Positions 40,016 through 49,090 of a stretch of 64,000 bases of DNA are shown in pieces (positions within the stretch are counted from its first letter, which is position 1; each line of letters starts with the position of its first letter). The stretch is from the NCBI GenBank assembly GCA_023433405.1, contig JAEZCT010000019.1, positions 9,499 through 73,498 on the forward strand, read 5' to 3'. A model generated the notes under the pieces. The model had not been told where the DNA came from and did not search any database. It worked only from the letters and a program-made list of their open reading frames with translations. A program made the position numbers and the translations under genes. This DNA is from Bacillota bacterium. GTDB taxonomy: Bacteria; Bacillota; Clostridia; Oscillospirales; Ruminococcaceae.

Positions 40016-41608
40016 TTGGACGCCAAAACCAAAATCTTAGAAAAATACAGCGCAAGGGTTTATAAAAACCGCAAGGAGCATGTAATCCAGATAGAGGAGG
40101 CACCAAGCTCCCAAAGCATTCAGGCCAATACCCGCACCGTGCCCGGCATTATGACAAACCGCGGCTGCTGCTACGCCGGATGTAAGGGCGTTGTGCTCGC
40201 CCCGCTTAAGGATGTGGCAGTCATCACCCACGGACCCATCGGCTGCGCGTTTTACACCTGGGGCACCCGCCGCCATAAGGGCCGCACAGAGGATGGCAGA
40301 AACTTTCTTGAGTATTGCTTTTCTACCGACATGCAGGAGCCGGACATCGTATTTGGCGGTGAGAAGAAGCTTAAAAAGGCCATCACCGAGGTGGTGGAGA
40401 TCTTTAAGCCAAAATGTGTCATGATCTGCTCCACCTGCCCTGTCGGACTCATCGGCGACGATATTCACGCGGTAGCCTCCTGGGCGGAACAGGAATACGG
40501 CATTCAGTGCATCGCATTCAGCTGCGAGGGCTATAAGGGCGTCAGCCAGTCCGGCGGTCACCACATTGCAAACAACGGCCTCATGCGCCGCGTCATCGGC
40601 ACCGGCGACTCCACCCCCGCCAAGCGCTACTCGGTTAACATTCTCGGCGAGTACAACATTGGCGGCGACGGCTGGGAGACCTCACGCATCCTAAAGCGCA
40701 TCGGCTACGACATCGTATCGGTATTCACCGGCGACGGCAGCTACGAGGAGCTTAAGGTAGCTCACACCGCAAACCTCAACCTGGTGCAGTGCCACCGCTC
40801 CATTAACTACATCGCCGAGATGATGAAAACCAAGTATAATATCGACTGGATTAAGGTAAACTTCATCGGCATCGGCTCCACCATTAAAACTCTGCGGGAA
40901 ATGGCCGAGTTTTTTGGCGACAAGGAGCTCATGGAACGCACCGAGGCGGTCATTCAGGATGAGCTGGCTGAGATTTTTAGCGATGTGGAGTATTACAAGA
41001 CCAAGCTCAAGGGCAAGACCGCGGGTATTTTTGTAGGCGGCTCGCGCTCCCACCACTACCAGAACCTGCTTGCGGATTTTGGCGTGGAAACCATTGTCGC
41101 TGGCTATGAGTTCGCCCACCGGGACGATTACGAGGGCCGCGACGTTATTCCTGACATCAAAGAGGACGCGGACAGCAAGAATATTGAGCAGATTACCGTC
41201 TCCCCCGACCCTGAAAAGTTCCATGTGTTTTTGACCGAAGATCAGCTTGAGCAGCTCAAGGATAAGGTATCTATTGAGCAGTATGCGGGTATGATTAAGG
41301 AAATGAAGAACGGTGCGCTGGTGGTGGATGATTTTAACCACTTTGAGACCGAGGAGCTGCTTAAGGTTTTAAAGCCCGACATCTTCTTCTCAGGTATTAA
41401 GGATCGTTACATCGTTCAAAAGTCGGGAATCGCTTCCCGCCAAATGCATTCGTATGATTACAGCGGCCCGTACTCCGGCTTCCGCGGCGCGGTAACCTTT
41501 GCCCGCGACGTTGCCATGAGCCTGTATGCGCCCGCATGGGGTTATATTACCCCGCCCTGGAAGCTTGAGCCCACCCTACAGGGTACCCTGACCGGAGGTG
41601 AAGAATAA
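40016..41608 (+). CDS. nifD: Nitrogenase MoFe protein alpha subunit NifD
   Basis: A 530-aa catalytic subunit. P-cluster ligands are Cys51 (RGCCYAGCKG), Cys77 (THGPIGC) and Cys141 (CSTCPVGLIGDD); FeMo-cofactor ligands are Cys259 (LNLVQCHRSINYI) and His478 (RQMHSYDYSGPY). A stretch of about 55 residues from roughly 377 to 432 (VIPDIKEDADSKNIEQ and on) is the insertion typical of clostridial (C. pasteurianum-like) NifD. The start is TTG with AGGAGGTG upstream. Its TAA shares one base with the nifK ATG. Confidence 0.96.
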   Translation: MDAKTKILEKYSARVYKNRKEHVIQIEEAPSSQSIQANTRTVPGIMTNRGCCYAGCKGVVLAPLKDVAVITHGPIGCAFYTWGTRRHKGRTEDGRNFLEYCFSTDMQEPDIVFGGEKKLKKAITEVVEIFKPKCVMICSTCPVGLIGDDIHAVASWAEQEYGIQCIAFSCEGYKGVSQSGGHHIANNGLMRRVIGTGDSTPAKRYSVNILGEYNIGGDGWETSRILKRIGYDIVSVFTGDGSYEELKVAHTANLNLVQCHRSINYIAEMMKTKYNIDWIKVNFIGIGSTIKTLREMAEFFGDKELMERTEAVIQDELAEIFSDVEYYKTKLKGKTAGIFVGGSRSHHYQNLLADFGVETIVAGYEFAHRDDYEGRDVIPDIKEDADSKNIEQITVSPDPEKFHVFLTEDQLEQLKDKVSIEQYAGMIKEMKNGALVVDDFNHFETEELLKVLKPDIFFSGIKDRYIVQKSGIASRQMHSYDYSGPYSGFRGAVTFARDVAMSLYAPAWGYITPPWKLEPTLQGTLTGGEE

Positions 41609-42972
41609 TGCTGTCCATGACGCCAAAAGAAGTATCCGAGCGCAGCGCAATCCGCATTAACCCCTGCAAAACCTGCCAGCCGGTAGGCGCCATTTACGCG
41701 GCGCTGGGCGTTCACAAGTGTATGCCCCACAGCCACGGCTCACAGGGCTGCGTATCCTTCCACAGAATGTACCTTACCCGTCATTTTAAGGAGCCCGCCA
41801 TTGCAGCCTCCAGCTCCTTCACCGAGGGCGCTTCCGTCTTCGGCGGCGGCAGCAACTTAAAAACCTCGGTAAAGAATATCTTTGATATCTATAACCCCGA
41901 CATCATCGCGGTACATACCACCTGCTTAAGCGAAACCATCGGCGACGACTTAAACGCCTTTATTCAGGATATTGATATCCCCGAGGGTAAGCTGGTGGTT
42001 CACACCAATACCCCCAGCTATGTTGGTTCCCATATCACCGGCTTTTATAACATGATGTGCGGCTTTATCCGCTACCTTTCCAAATCAAGCGGAACCAAAA
42101 ACGGCAAGGTCGCCATCTTCCCCGGCTTTATCAACCCCGGCGATATGCGGGAGCTAAAGCGCATTGCAGAGCTGCTAAACGTGCCCTACACCATGTTCCC
42201 CGATACCAGCGGCGTAATGGATGCCCCCATGACCGGACACTACGATATGTACCCCAAGGGCGGCACCACCATTCCCGAGGTTATTGGTCTTGGCGACAGC
42301 AATCTGACACTGGGTCTTGGCACCATTACCAATGAGGAGCCCGCCGAGGTTCTTAAAAAGAAATGCGGCGTGGCGTATCAGCTTCTGCCGTTGCCCATCG
42401 GCATTCAGAATACCGACGCTTATGTTTCGGCTCTCTCGCATTACTCAAAGTGCGAGGTTCCCTACTCGCTTGAGGAGGAGCGCGGCCAGCTTGTGGATGT
42501 GATGCTGGACGCAAACCAGTATTACTATAAAAAGTCTGTGGCAATCTACGGCGACCCCGATACCGTACTTGGGCTTACTGCCCTTGCCCTTGAGATGGGT
42601 ATGATTCCGAAGTATGTGATTACCGGCACACCCAAGGCGGAATTTACACGCCTTGCCGGAAAGCTGTTTGCCAAATATGGTGTGGAGGGCTGCGTGGCGA
42701 AGGATGCCGCAGACCTGTTTGAGCTGCACCAGTGGATTAAGAACGATCCTGTAGACCTGCTTTTGGGTAACTCCCATGGTAAGCAGATAGCGAGAGCCGA
42801 GGACATTCCCCTCGTGCGCGTGGGCTTCCCAATTATTGACCGCTACATCCACTCCTATATGCCAATTGTGGGCTACAAGGGCGCGATGCGTGTGGTTGAA
42901 CTGATTGCGAACGCGCTTATGGACCGGCAGGATCGTGACTGTGCAGACGAAGATGTCGAGATGGTCATGTAG
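41608..42972 (+). CDS. nifK: Nitrogenase MoFe protein beta subunit NifK
   Basis: A 454-aa subunit. P-cluster ligands Cys23 (PCKTCQPVGA), Cys48 (GSQGC) and Cys106 (HTTCLSETIGDD) have the same spacing as in Azotobacter NifK (25 and 58). The N-terminal extension of proteobacterial NifK is missing, as in clostridial NifK, which complements the NifD insertion. Translationally coupled to nifD. Confidence 0.96.
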   Translation: MLSMTPKEVSERSAIRINPCKTCQPVGAIYAALGVHKCMPHSHGSQGCVSFHRMYLTRHFKEPAIAASSSFTEGASVFGGGSNLKTSVKNIFDIYNPDIIAVHTTCLSETIGDDLNAFIQDIDIPEGKLVVHTNTPSYVGSHITGFYNMMCGFIRYLSKSSGTKNGKVAIFPGFINPGDMRELKRIAELLNVPYTMFPDTSGVMDAPMTGHYDMYPKGGTTIPEVIGLGDSNLTLGLGTITNEEPAEVLKKKCGVAYQLLPLPIGIQNTDAYVSALSHYSKCEVPYSLEEERGQLVDVMLDANQYYYKKSVAIYGDPDTVLGLTALALEMGMIPKYVITGTPKAEFTRLAGKLFAKYGVEGCVAKDAADLFELHQWIKNDPVDLLLGNSHGKQIARAEDIPLVRVGFPIIDRYIHSYMPIVGYKGAMRVVELIANALMDRQDRDCADEDVEMVM

Positions 42973-43031
42973 CGGCCTTCCCTTTTTTGAGGACATAAAG
43001 GACACACTTTTTTTCTTACATTGAAACCATG

Positions 43032-43060
43032 TTTACATTTGCGTTTTGGTATAGTATAAT
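43032..43060 (+). promoter_or_regulatory. Internal promoter upstream of nifE
   Basis: TTTACA (43032-43037), 17-bp spacer, TATAAT (43055-43060), 60 bp after nifK. A strong hairpin (43123-43176) lies between it and nifE, so read-through must occur for this promoter to serve nifE. Confidence 0.6.
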
Positions 43061-43122
43061 CAAGCTTACATCTTACATCTTACTTCTTATTTGCTAATTC
43101 CTCTCAACACCCAATATATACC

Positions 43123-43176
43123 AAACCGTACACCGCAATGGGGCTGTGCCTTATTGCGGTGTGCGGTTTTTATTTT
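43123..43176 (+). terminator. Intrinsic terminator between nifK and nifE
   Basis: AAACCGTACACCGCAAT (43123-43139) pairs with ATTGCGGTGTGCGGTTT (43153-43169), followed by TTATTTTAT. It ends the nifHDK transcript and would attenuate the internal promoter at 43032-43060. Confidence 0.82.
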
Positions 43177-43278
43177 ATACTAATAACCGATTTAAAAGTG
43201 TATAAAAATCAAGTGAAAAGCTTTAGTTTATGGGTTTTTACGCGGATTTTTATCGACTCTTTTTGAGGGGATTAGTAT
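43177..43278 (-). repeat. 102-bp palindromic repeat, copy E (reverse), upstream of nifE
   Basis: ATACTAATAACCGATTT at the left, GAGGGGATTAGTAT at the right. It directly follows the terminator tail and ends 79 bp before the nifE start. Confidence 0.9.
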
Positions 43279-43357
43279 TAAACCCTGTCCCTTGTCAAAT
43301 ATGGGTTTTGCGTGGGTGTTTTGCGGTTCCCGGTCAGTCAGGCTAAGGAGGCGGCGT

Positions 43358-44716
43358 ATGCAAACAACAAATGTTCTAAACGAGCGCAAGAGCTCGATTT
43401 TATTAAAAGAAGGCGGCTGCAGCGGCAACGGCAGCGGGATAGAATGCGATAAGGCCAGCGTATCCGGCGCGGTTAGCCAGCGTGCGTGCGTGTATTGCGG
43501 GGCGCGAGTGGTGCTTAACCCCATCACCGACGCGTTTCATATTGTACACGGACCCATAGGCTGCGCAAGCTACACCTGGGATATCCGCGGCAGCCTTTCC
43601 AGCGGCTCGGAGCGGTACCGCAACAGCTTCTCCACCGACCTGCGGGAAAAAGACATTGTGTTTGGCGGTGTAAAGAAGCTTACCGACGCCATTGAGGAGC
43701 TGGTGGAAAAGCACGCGCCCAAGCTTATTTTTGTATACGCCACCTGTATTGTGGGGGTTATTGGCGACGATGTGGAGGCCGTATGCCGGGCGGCGGAAAA
43801 GAAGTATGGCATACGGGTAATACCCGTAAAGGCACCCGGCTTTTCAGGAACCAAAAGCCTTGGCTACAAAATGGCCTGCAACGCGCTGATGGAGCTGATT
43901 ACCCCCCACAAGGCTCAGCCCAAGCAAACGGGCATTAACATCCTGGGGGACTTTAACCTCGCGGGCGAGATGTGGATTATTAAGAACTACATGAAGCAAA
44001 TCGGCATACGCGTGGTCTCTACCTTTACAGGGGATTCCAGCTACGACACGCTGATAAAGGCGCCTTCGGCGACCCTTAACATCGTGCAGTGCGCGGGCTC
44101 CAGCACCTACCTTGCCAACCGCATGGAGGATGAAATGGGCATTCCCTTCATTAAGGTAAGCTTTTTTGGCATTGAGGACACCACAAACTCCCTGCTGCGC
44201 ATTGCGCAGGCCTTGGGTGACGATGCGGCACTGCGCCGTGCCGAAGCCTTTTGCGCAAAACAGGCAAAGCGCCTGGAGGGACTGCTTGCCTGCTATAAGC
44301 CCCAGCTGACGGGCAAAAAGGCCGCCATCTTTGTAGGCGGCGGGTTCAAGGCCATTTCGCTCATCCGCCAGTTTAACGAGCTGGGAATTGACACGGTGGT
44401 GGTAGGCACCCAAACCGGCAAGAAGGATGAGTATGAAATCATCCAGAATATCGTGAGGGAGGATACGGTTATCCTCGACGACGCAAACCCCGCAGAGCTT
44501 GAAACCTTTATGAAGCAAAAGGGCGCGCAGATTCTGGTGGGCGGTGTAAAGGAACGCCCGCTTGCCTACAAGCTGGGCATCGCCTTCTGTGACCATAACC
44601 ATGAGCGCAAGCACGCGCTGGCGGGCTTTGAAGGAGTTGAAAACTTCGTGCGGGAAATAAACCTCTCGCTAAACAGCCCCGTATGGAGCTGCGAGGCCCT
44701 CAGGCAGAGCATCTGA
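43358..44716 (+). CDS. nifE: FeMo-cofactor scaffold subunit NifE
   Basis: A 452-aa homologue of NifD that with NifN forms the scaffold on which NifB-cofactor is matured to FeMo-cofactor. It shows RACVYCGARVVLNPITDAFH, HGPIGCASYTWDIRG, YATCIVGVIGDDVEAVC and FVGGGFKAISLIRQF. The His442-type cofactor ligand of NifD is absent, as in NifE. ATG 43358 has AAGGAGG at 7 nt; the open frame upstream is repeat sequence. Followed by repeat F and the nifN-B gene, both needed for the same pathway. Confidence 0.93.
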   Translation: MQTTNVLNERKSSILLKEGGCSGNGSGIECDKASVSGAVSQRACVYCGARVVLNPITDAFHIVHGPIGCASYTWDIRGSLSSGSERYRNSFSTDLREKDIVFGGVKKLTDAIEELVEKHAPKLIFVYATCIVGVIGDDVEAVCRAAEKKYGIRVIPVKAPGFSGTKSLGYKMACNALMELITPHKAQPKQTGINILGDFNLAGEMWIIKNYMKQIGIRVVSTFTGDSSYDTLIKAPSATLNIVQCAGSSTYLANRMEDEMGIPFIKVSFFGIEDTTNSLLRIAQALGDDAALRRAEAFCAKQAKRLEGLLACYKPQLTGKKAAIFVGGGFKAISLIRQFNELGIDTVVVGTQTGKKDEYEIIQNIVREDTVILDDANPAELETFMKQKGAQILVGGVKERPLAYKLGIAFCDHNHERKHALAGFEGVENFVREINLSLNSPVWSCEALRQSI

Positions 44717-44762
44717 TACGAATACTGATTCCCGAATTAAAAAAAATTAAGCAAACGAATTT

Positions 44763-44864
44763 ATACTAATATCCGATTTAAAAGAGCATAAAAATCAAGT
44801 GAAAAGCTTTAATTTATGGGTTTTCACGCGGATTTTTATCGACTCTTTTTGAGGGGATTAGTAT
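44763..44864 (-). repeat. 102-bp palindromic repeat, copy F (reverse), between nifE and nifN-B
   Basis: ATACTAATATCCGATTT at the left and GAGGGGATTAGTAT at the right; nearly identical to copy E. It ends 35 bp before the nifN-B start. The rest of the spacer is A+T-rich and featureless. Confidence 0.9.
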
Positions 44865-44898
44865 TAGTGCACCTTATCCACCCTGAAGGAGTGATACG

Positions 44899-47553
44899 AT
44901 GAGCCAGAATCTTGTAAGTCTTACGGTAAACCCCTGCAAGATGTGTATGCCCATGGGTGCCGCCACCGCGTTTTACGGCATTGAGGGGTGTGTAAGCATC
45001 CTGCACGGGTCGCAGGGCTGTTCTACATACATTCGCCGCCATATGGCAACCCATTATAACGAGCCGGTGGACATCGCGTCCTCCTCCCTTACCGAGCACG
45101 GCACCGTATTTGGCGGGGAGGAAAACCTGCTTAAGGGTCTTGATAACCTCATCGCCCAGTATAAACCCCAGGTTATCGGCGTGGCGACCACCTGCCTTGC
45201 CGAGACCATTGGCGAGGATCTGCCGCGTATCATCAAGCGCTATTATGAGGAGCACCCCGAAACCAAGGTCAGGATTATCCCCGTCGCCACCCCGGGCTAC
45301 GGCGCAACACAGTTTGAGGGCTTTTTTACGGCGCTGCGGGCGGTGGTGGAGCATACCGAGATGGATCAGACGCCGAACAATCGGGTGAACCTCATCACCG
45401 GCCAGCTCTCACCCGCAGACACCCGATACCTCAAAGACCTGCTTGCGCAGATGGGCATAGACGCCATCCTGCTGCCTGACCTTTCGGAACGTCTTGACGG
45501 TGTGCATAACCGGGATTATTCCAGAGTTTCACCGGGCGGTACCCCCATCCGCGACATTGCGCAGATGGCGGGGGCGCGCATGACCATCGAGCTTTCAAGC
45601 TTTGTTTCGGATGATATCTCCCCCGCCGCCTACCTCAGGGAGCGGTATGGCGTACCCCTGCTGCGACTGCCCCTGCCGGTGGGTCTTACCCACACCGACG
45701 CCCTGATAAACGCCCTAAAGGGGCTGGGCGGCACGGTGCCGGAGGCCCTGCGCAAGGAGCGCGGGCGGTTTGCCGACGCGATGATAGACTCCCACAAATA
45801 TAACGCCGCCGCCCGTGCCGCCATCTTTGGCGAGCCTGACCTTGTGTATTCTCTGGTCAGCCTTTGCGTCGAAAACGGCGTGGTTCCAGTGCTTGCTACC
45901 ACCGGCTCGGTATGCAAGGCGCTGCCCGACGCGGTGCTTCCCCTGATGAAGCGCTGTGCCGACGCGCTGATGGTCACCGAATATGCCGCGTTGGACGATA
46001 CGGATTTTGATGCGATTGAGACCCTTGCGGGCAAGCTCTCGGCAAACCTGCTTATCGGCAGCTCAGACGGCCGGCGCATTGCCGAAAAGCTTCGTCTGCC
46101 GCTGGTGCGCTGCGGCTTTCCCATCCACGACCGCATGGGCGGGCAGCGGGTGAGGATGCTGGGCTACGACGGCTCTCTTTGCCTGCTTGACCTTATCACC
46201 AATGAAATGCTGGCGAAAACCGAGAGCAGCTTTCGTAAGGAATTATACAATAAGTATTATCGCCCTGAAAGTGGCGAGACTGTGAGGCTGGAGATGCCCA
46301 TACATGAACTGACAGCAAAACCCGAAGCCGTACCGGCAACCGCCACCATAGCGGAAAAGACCGCCGCGCACCCCTGCTACAACTGCGGTGCGGGCAAAAA
46401 TGCCCGGATTCATCTCCCGGTGGCTCCCGCCTGCAACATCCAGTGCAACTACTGCGTACGCAAATACGACTGCCCCAACGAGAGCCGTCCCGGTGTTACC
46501 ACCGAGGTGCTTACCCCAGAGCAGGCGTTTCAAAAATACGCCGTTGTAAAGGAGAAGATGCCCAACCTGACGGTAGTGGGTATTGCGGGCCCGGGCGACG
46601 CGCTCGCCGATTTCGAGAACACGAAAAAAACCCTATCCCTTATTCGGGAGTATGACCCCAATGTGGTTTTCTGCCTTTCCACCAACGGGCTGATGCTGCC
46701 GCTGTACGCCCAGGAGCTCATAGACCTTGGCGTAACCCATGTTACGGTGACGATGAACGCCGTAGACCCCGCAATCGGCGCAAAAATCTATCATCATATC
46801 GACTATTTGGGCGTACGCTATACCGGAGAGACCGCCGCGGCCATCCTAATGGCAAACCAGATGGCGGGCCTTAAATACCTCACAGCACGGGGCATTGTGT
46901 GCAAGGTGAATACCGTGGTGCTAAAGGGCATTAACGACGCGCATATCGAGGCGGTTGTAAAAAAGGTTAAGGAGCTTGGGGTATACATCACCAACATCAT
47001 GCAGCTTATCCCCGTCAAGGGCAGCGCGTTTGAGGAGCTGCCGCTTGTCAGCAACAAGGAGATTACCGAGCTGCGTAAAAAGAGCGAGGTTCATATCAAG
47101 CAAATGTACCACTGCCGCCAGTGCCGCGCCGACGCAATCGGCACACTGGATAACGATCTTTCCATCAATTACCGGGGCTGCACCGGCTGCGAGCCGGAGC
47201 AAAAGGCGCCGCTTGTATTAAAAAACTATGCGGTTGCCTCCAAGTCCGGCATTCTGGTAGACCAGCATTTCGGGCATGTGGATGAGTTTTACATCTACGA
47301 GAGCGACGGCAAAGTCGTCCGCTTTAAGGAAAAGCGCAAGGTAGCCAAATACTGCAACGGCAATGAGGATTGCGGCGATAAGGGAAGCAAGATGGACAGC
47401 ATCCTCTCCGCGGTGTCAGACTGCGACGCGGTGCTTGCCCTGCGCATTGGGGTTTCCCCCTCCGATAAGCTTCACGAAAAGGGCATACGCATCTTTACCA
47501 CCTACGACCGCATAGAGGACGCCGTGCGTCAGGCGGTTGAGAAGGCGGTATAG
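44899..47553 (+). CDS. nifN-B: NifN-NifB fusion protein with C-terminal NifX-like domain
   Basis: An 884-aa multifunctional protein. Residues 1-440 are NifN (NPCKMCMPMGAATAFYGIEG, HGSQGCSTYIRRHM, TTCLAETIGEDL), the partner of NifE. Residues about 490-780 are the radical-SAM NifB that makes NifB-cofactor, with CNIQCNYC at Cys512, Cys516, Cys519 and further Cys ligands in HPCYNCGAGKNA and CRQCRADAIG...CTGCEPEQ. Residues about 785-884 resemble NifX/NafY (YAVASKSGILVDQHFGHVDE). The N-B fusion is known from C. pasteurianum. It lets the precursor pass directly to the scaffold (inference). Confidence 0.95.
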   Translation: MSQNLVSLTVNPCKMCMPMGAATAFYGIEGCVSILHGSQGCSTYIRRHMATHYNEPVDIASSSLTEHGTVFGGEENLLKGLDNLIAQYKPQVIGVATTCLAETIGEDLPRIIKRYYEEHPETKVRIIPVATPGYGATQFEGFFTALRAVVEHTEMDQTPNNRVNLITGQLSPADTRYLKDLLAQMGIDAILLPDLSERLDGVHNRDYSRVSPGGTPIRDIAQMAGARMTIELSSFVSDDISPAAYLRERYGVPLLRLPLPVGLTHTDALINALKGLGGTVPEALRKERGRFADAMIDSHKYNAAARAAIFGEPDLVYSLVSLCVENGVVPVLATTGSVCKALPDAVLPLMKRCADALMVTEYAALDDTDFDAIETLAGKLSANLLIGSSDGRRIAEKLRLPLVRCGFPIHDRMGGQRVRMLGYDGSLCLLDLITNEMLAKTESSFRKELYNKYYRPESGETVRLEMPIHELTAKPEAVPATATIAEKTAAHPCYNCGAGKNARIHLPVAPACNIQCNYCVRKYDCPNESRPGVTTEVLTPEQAFQKYAVVKEKMPNLTVVGIAGPGDALADFENTKKTLSLIREYDPNVVFCLSTNGLMLPLYAQELIDLGVTHVTVTMNAVDPAIGAKIYHHIDYLGVRYTGETAAAILMANQMAGLKYLTARGIVCKVNTVVLKGINDAHIEAVVKKVKELGVYITNIMQLIPVKGSAFEELPLVSNKEITELRKKSEVHIKQMYHCRQCRADAIGTLDNDLSINYRGCTGCEPEQKAPLVLKNYAVASKSGILVDQHFGHVDEFYIYESDGKVVRFKEKRKVAKYCNGNEDCGDKGSKMDSILSAVSDCDAVLALRIGVSPSDKLHEKGIRIFTTYDRIEDAVRQAVEKAV

Positions 47554-47611
47554 TACCGCTCATTGCCCCCCTGTTGCAAAAACTAACCCCCCAATACTCC
47601 CGTTATATTCA

Positions 47612-47640
47612 TTGTGGTTATCCTGAATATAGGATAAAAT
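47612..47640 (+). promoter_or_regulatory. Promoter of the [2Fe-2S] ferredoxin gene
   Basis: TTGTGG (47612-47617) and TAAAAT (47635-47640), 17-bp spacer, 30 bp before the start codon. Confidence 0.5.
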
Positions 47641-47670
47641 GTTGTATGTTAATATGAGGAGGAAAAGAAA

Positions 47671-47979
47671 ATGGTAACACCAAAGTATCATGTCTTTATT
47701 TGCACCAGCTGCCGTATTAACGGCACCCAGAAGGGCTACTGCCACACAAAGGGCAGCGTTGACATTGTTCAGCGGTTTATGGAGGAAGTGGAGGACCGCG
47801 ACCTCTCGAGCGATGTTATGATATCCAACACCGGGTGCTTCGGCATCTGCGACCGGGGGCCTATTGTGGTTGTTTACCCCGAGGGTGTTTGGTACGGCGG
47901 CGTAAAGCCGGAGGATGTGGAGACTATTGTGGAAAAGCATTTTGAAAACGGAGAGGTCGTTAAGGAGCTGCAGATCTGA
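47671..47979 (+). CDS. [2Fe-2S] ferredoxin, C. pasteurianum thioredoxin-like type
   Basis: A 102-aa protein with Cys11, Cys14, Cys24, Cys56 and Cys60, the exact cysteine positions of the C. pasteurianum [2Fe-2S] ferredoxin. Motifs are FICTSCRINGTQKGYC and SNTGCFGICDRGPIVVVYPE. In C. pasteurianum this protein interacts with the MoFe protein and its gene is nif-linked. It is probably an electron carrier or redox partner here. AGGAGGA upstream. Confidence 0.93.
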   Translation: MVTPKYHVFICTSCRINGTQKGYCHTKGSVDIVQRFMEEVEDRDLSSDVMISNTGCFGICDRGPIVVVYPEGVWYGGVKPEDVETIVEKHFENGEVVKELQI

Positions 47980-48015
47980 CACCCAAACCTATACTGTTAA
48001 AGGGGGAGCGACAAA

Positions 48016-48972
48016 ATGATTCGCATTACGGATATCACCTTAAGCAGTCTGGATGCTTACGAGCCGAGCGGCGCCCAGCTGCGCAGACTTTGCGGGCTGC
48101 TGGTACAGCTTAAGCCGGATGGGATAGAGCTTACTGTGGACGCATATCTAAAAATCGGTGAGCTGCCCGAAGGCGGCAGCTACATTCTGCGCTGTGACAG
48201 TCCGGCGGACATCCACCGCTTCCCCAATTTTACCCGTTTTGTATGCCGCAAAAGCGGCAAGGCATCGCCTAAAAATGTGATAAATGAGATACAGGCCAAC
48301 GACATCTGCGAAATTAACTTCTTAAACCAGTTTTTCAGCCTTGAGAATGTGCGCATTCGAGGGCTTGATGACATTATAGCCCACGACTATGAGGTTGCCT
48401 TTGAGCAAATACGCAAAACCGTAAAGGGCAACGCTCAGCTATGCCCCGAAAACAAGTATGCCTGCGCTACGGCGGTTGCCGTGGAATGGATACTAAGCGG
48501 GGGCACAGAGGTTGCCGCAAGCTTTGCCGGTATAGGCGGCTTTGCCGCCATTGAGGAGGTCATGATGGCTCTGCGGCTGGAGATACGCCACCGGCCTACC
48601 CTTGATTTTAGCATCTACCCGAAGATTCGCGAACAGGTGGAGGAGATTACAGGACGCAGACTGCCGCCCAACAAGCCGGTTATTGGTGAGAACATCTTTA
48701 ACATGGAGGCTGGAATACACATAGACGGCATAGAAAAGAACCCGTCCACATACGAGCCCTTTAAACCGGAGCTGGTTGGCAACCAGCGCCGGCTAATTGT
48801 CGGTAAGCATTCCGGCAAACGAGCCATACTGCTAAAGCTGCGCGAGCTTGGGCTTGACATCCGCTCTGTGGATGTAGACACCCTGTTAAGAACTGTGCGC
48901 GACCAAAGCATTGAGAACCAGCACAGCCTTACTGACGAGGAATTTGCGGACATTTACCGCAGGCTGAACTGA
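48016..48972 (+). CDS. nifV-omega: Homocitrate synthase omega subunit (C-terminal half of NifV)
   Basis: A 318-aa protein matching the communication/regulatory half of homocitrate synthases: YACATAVAVEWILSGGTEVA, FAGIGGFAAIEEVMMALR, NKPVIGENIFNMEAGIHIDG, KNPSTYEPFKPELVGNQRRL and VGKHSGKRAI. It lacks the DTTLRDGEQ catalytic start. In C. pasteurianum nifV-omega and nifV-alpha are likewise separate, in this order. Homocitrate is the organic part of FeMo-cofactor. AAGGGGG upstream. Confidence 0.92.
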   Translation: MIRITDITLSSLDAYEPSGAQLRRLCGLLVQLKPDGIELTVDAYLKIGELPEGGSYILRCDSPADIHRFPNFTRFVCRKSGKASPKNVINEIQANDICEINFLNQFFSLENVRIRGLDDIIAHDYEVAFEQIRKTVKGNAQLCPENKYACATAVAVEWILSGGTEVAASFAGIGGFAAIEEVMMALRLEIRHRPTLDFSIYPKIREQVEEITGRRLPPNKPVIGENIFNMEAGIHIDGIEKNPSTYEPFKPELVGNQRRLIVGKHSGKRAILLKLRELGLDIRSVDVDTLLRTVRDQSIENQHSLTDEEFADIYRRLN

Positions 48973-49031
48973 CCTTACCAGGATTTACTCGCCGCCCAAA
49001 GACCGTGCGCAAAAAACGGGCGCGGTTATGG

Positions 49032-49076
49032 TACTGATTTTAATACAAACAAACGCTTAGGAATTAAAACCAGTAT
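49032..49076 (+). repeat. Inverted repeat between the two nifV genes
   Basis: TACTG-A-TTTTAAT (from 49032) pairs with ATTAAAA-C-CAGTA (to 49075): 12 bp with one mismatch and an 18-nt loop. It ends just before the ribosome-binding site of nifV-alpha and may set its translation or mRNA stability (inference). Confidence 0.45.
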
Positions 49077-49090
49077 AAGGAGAGCTGCAG

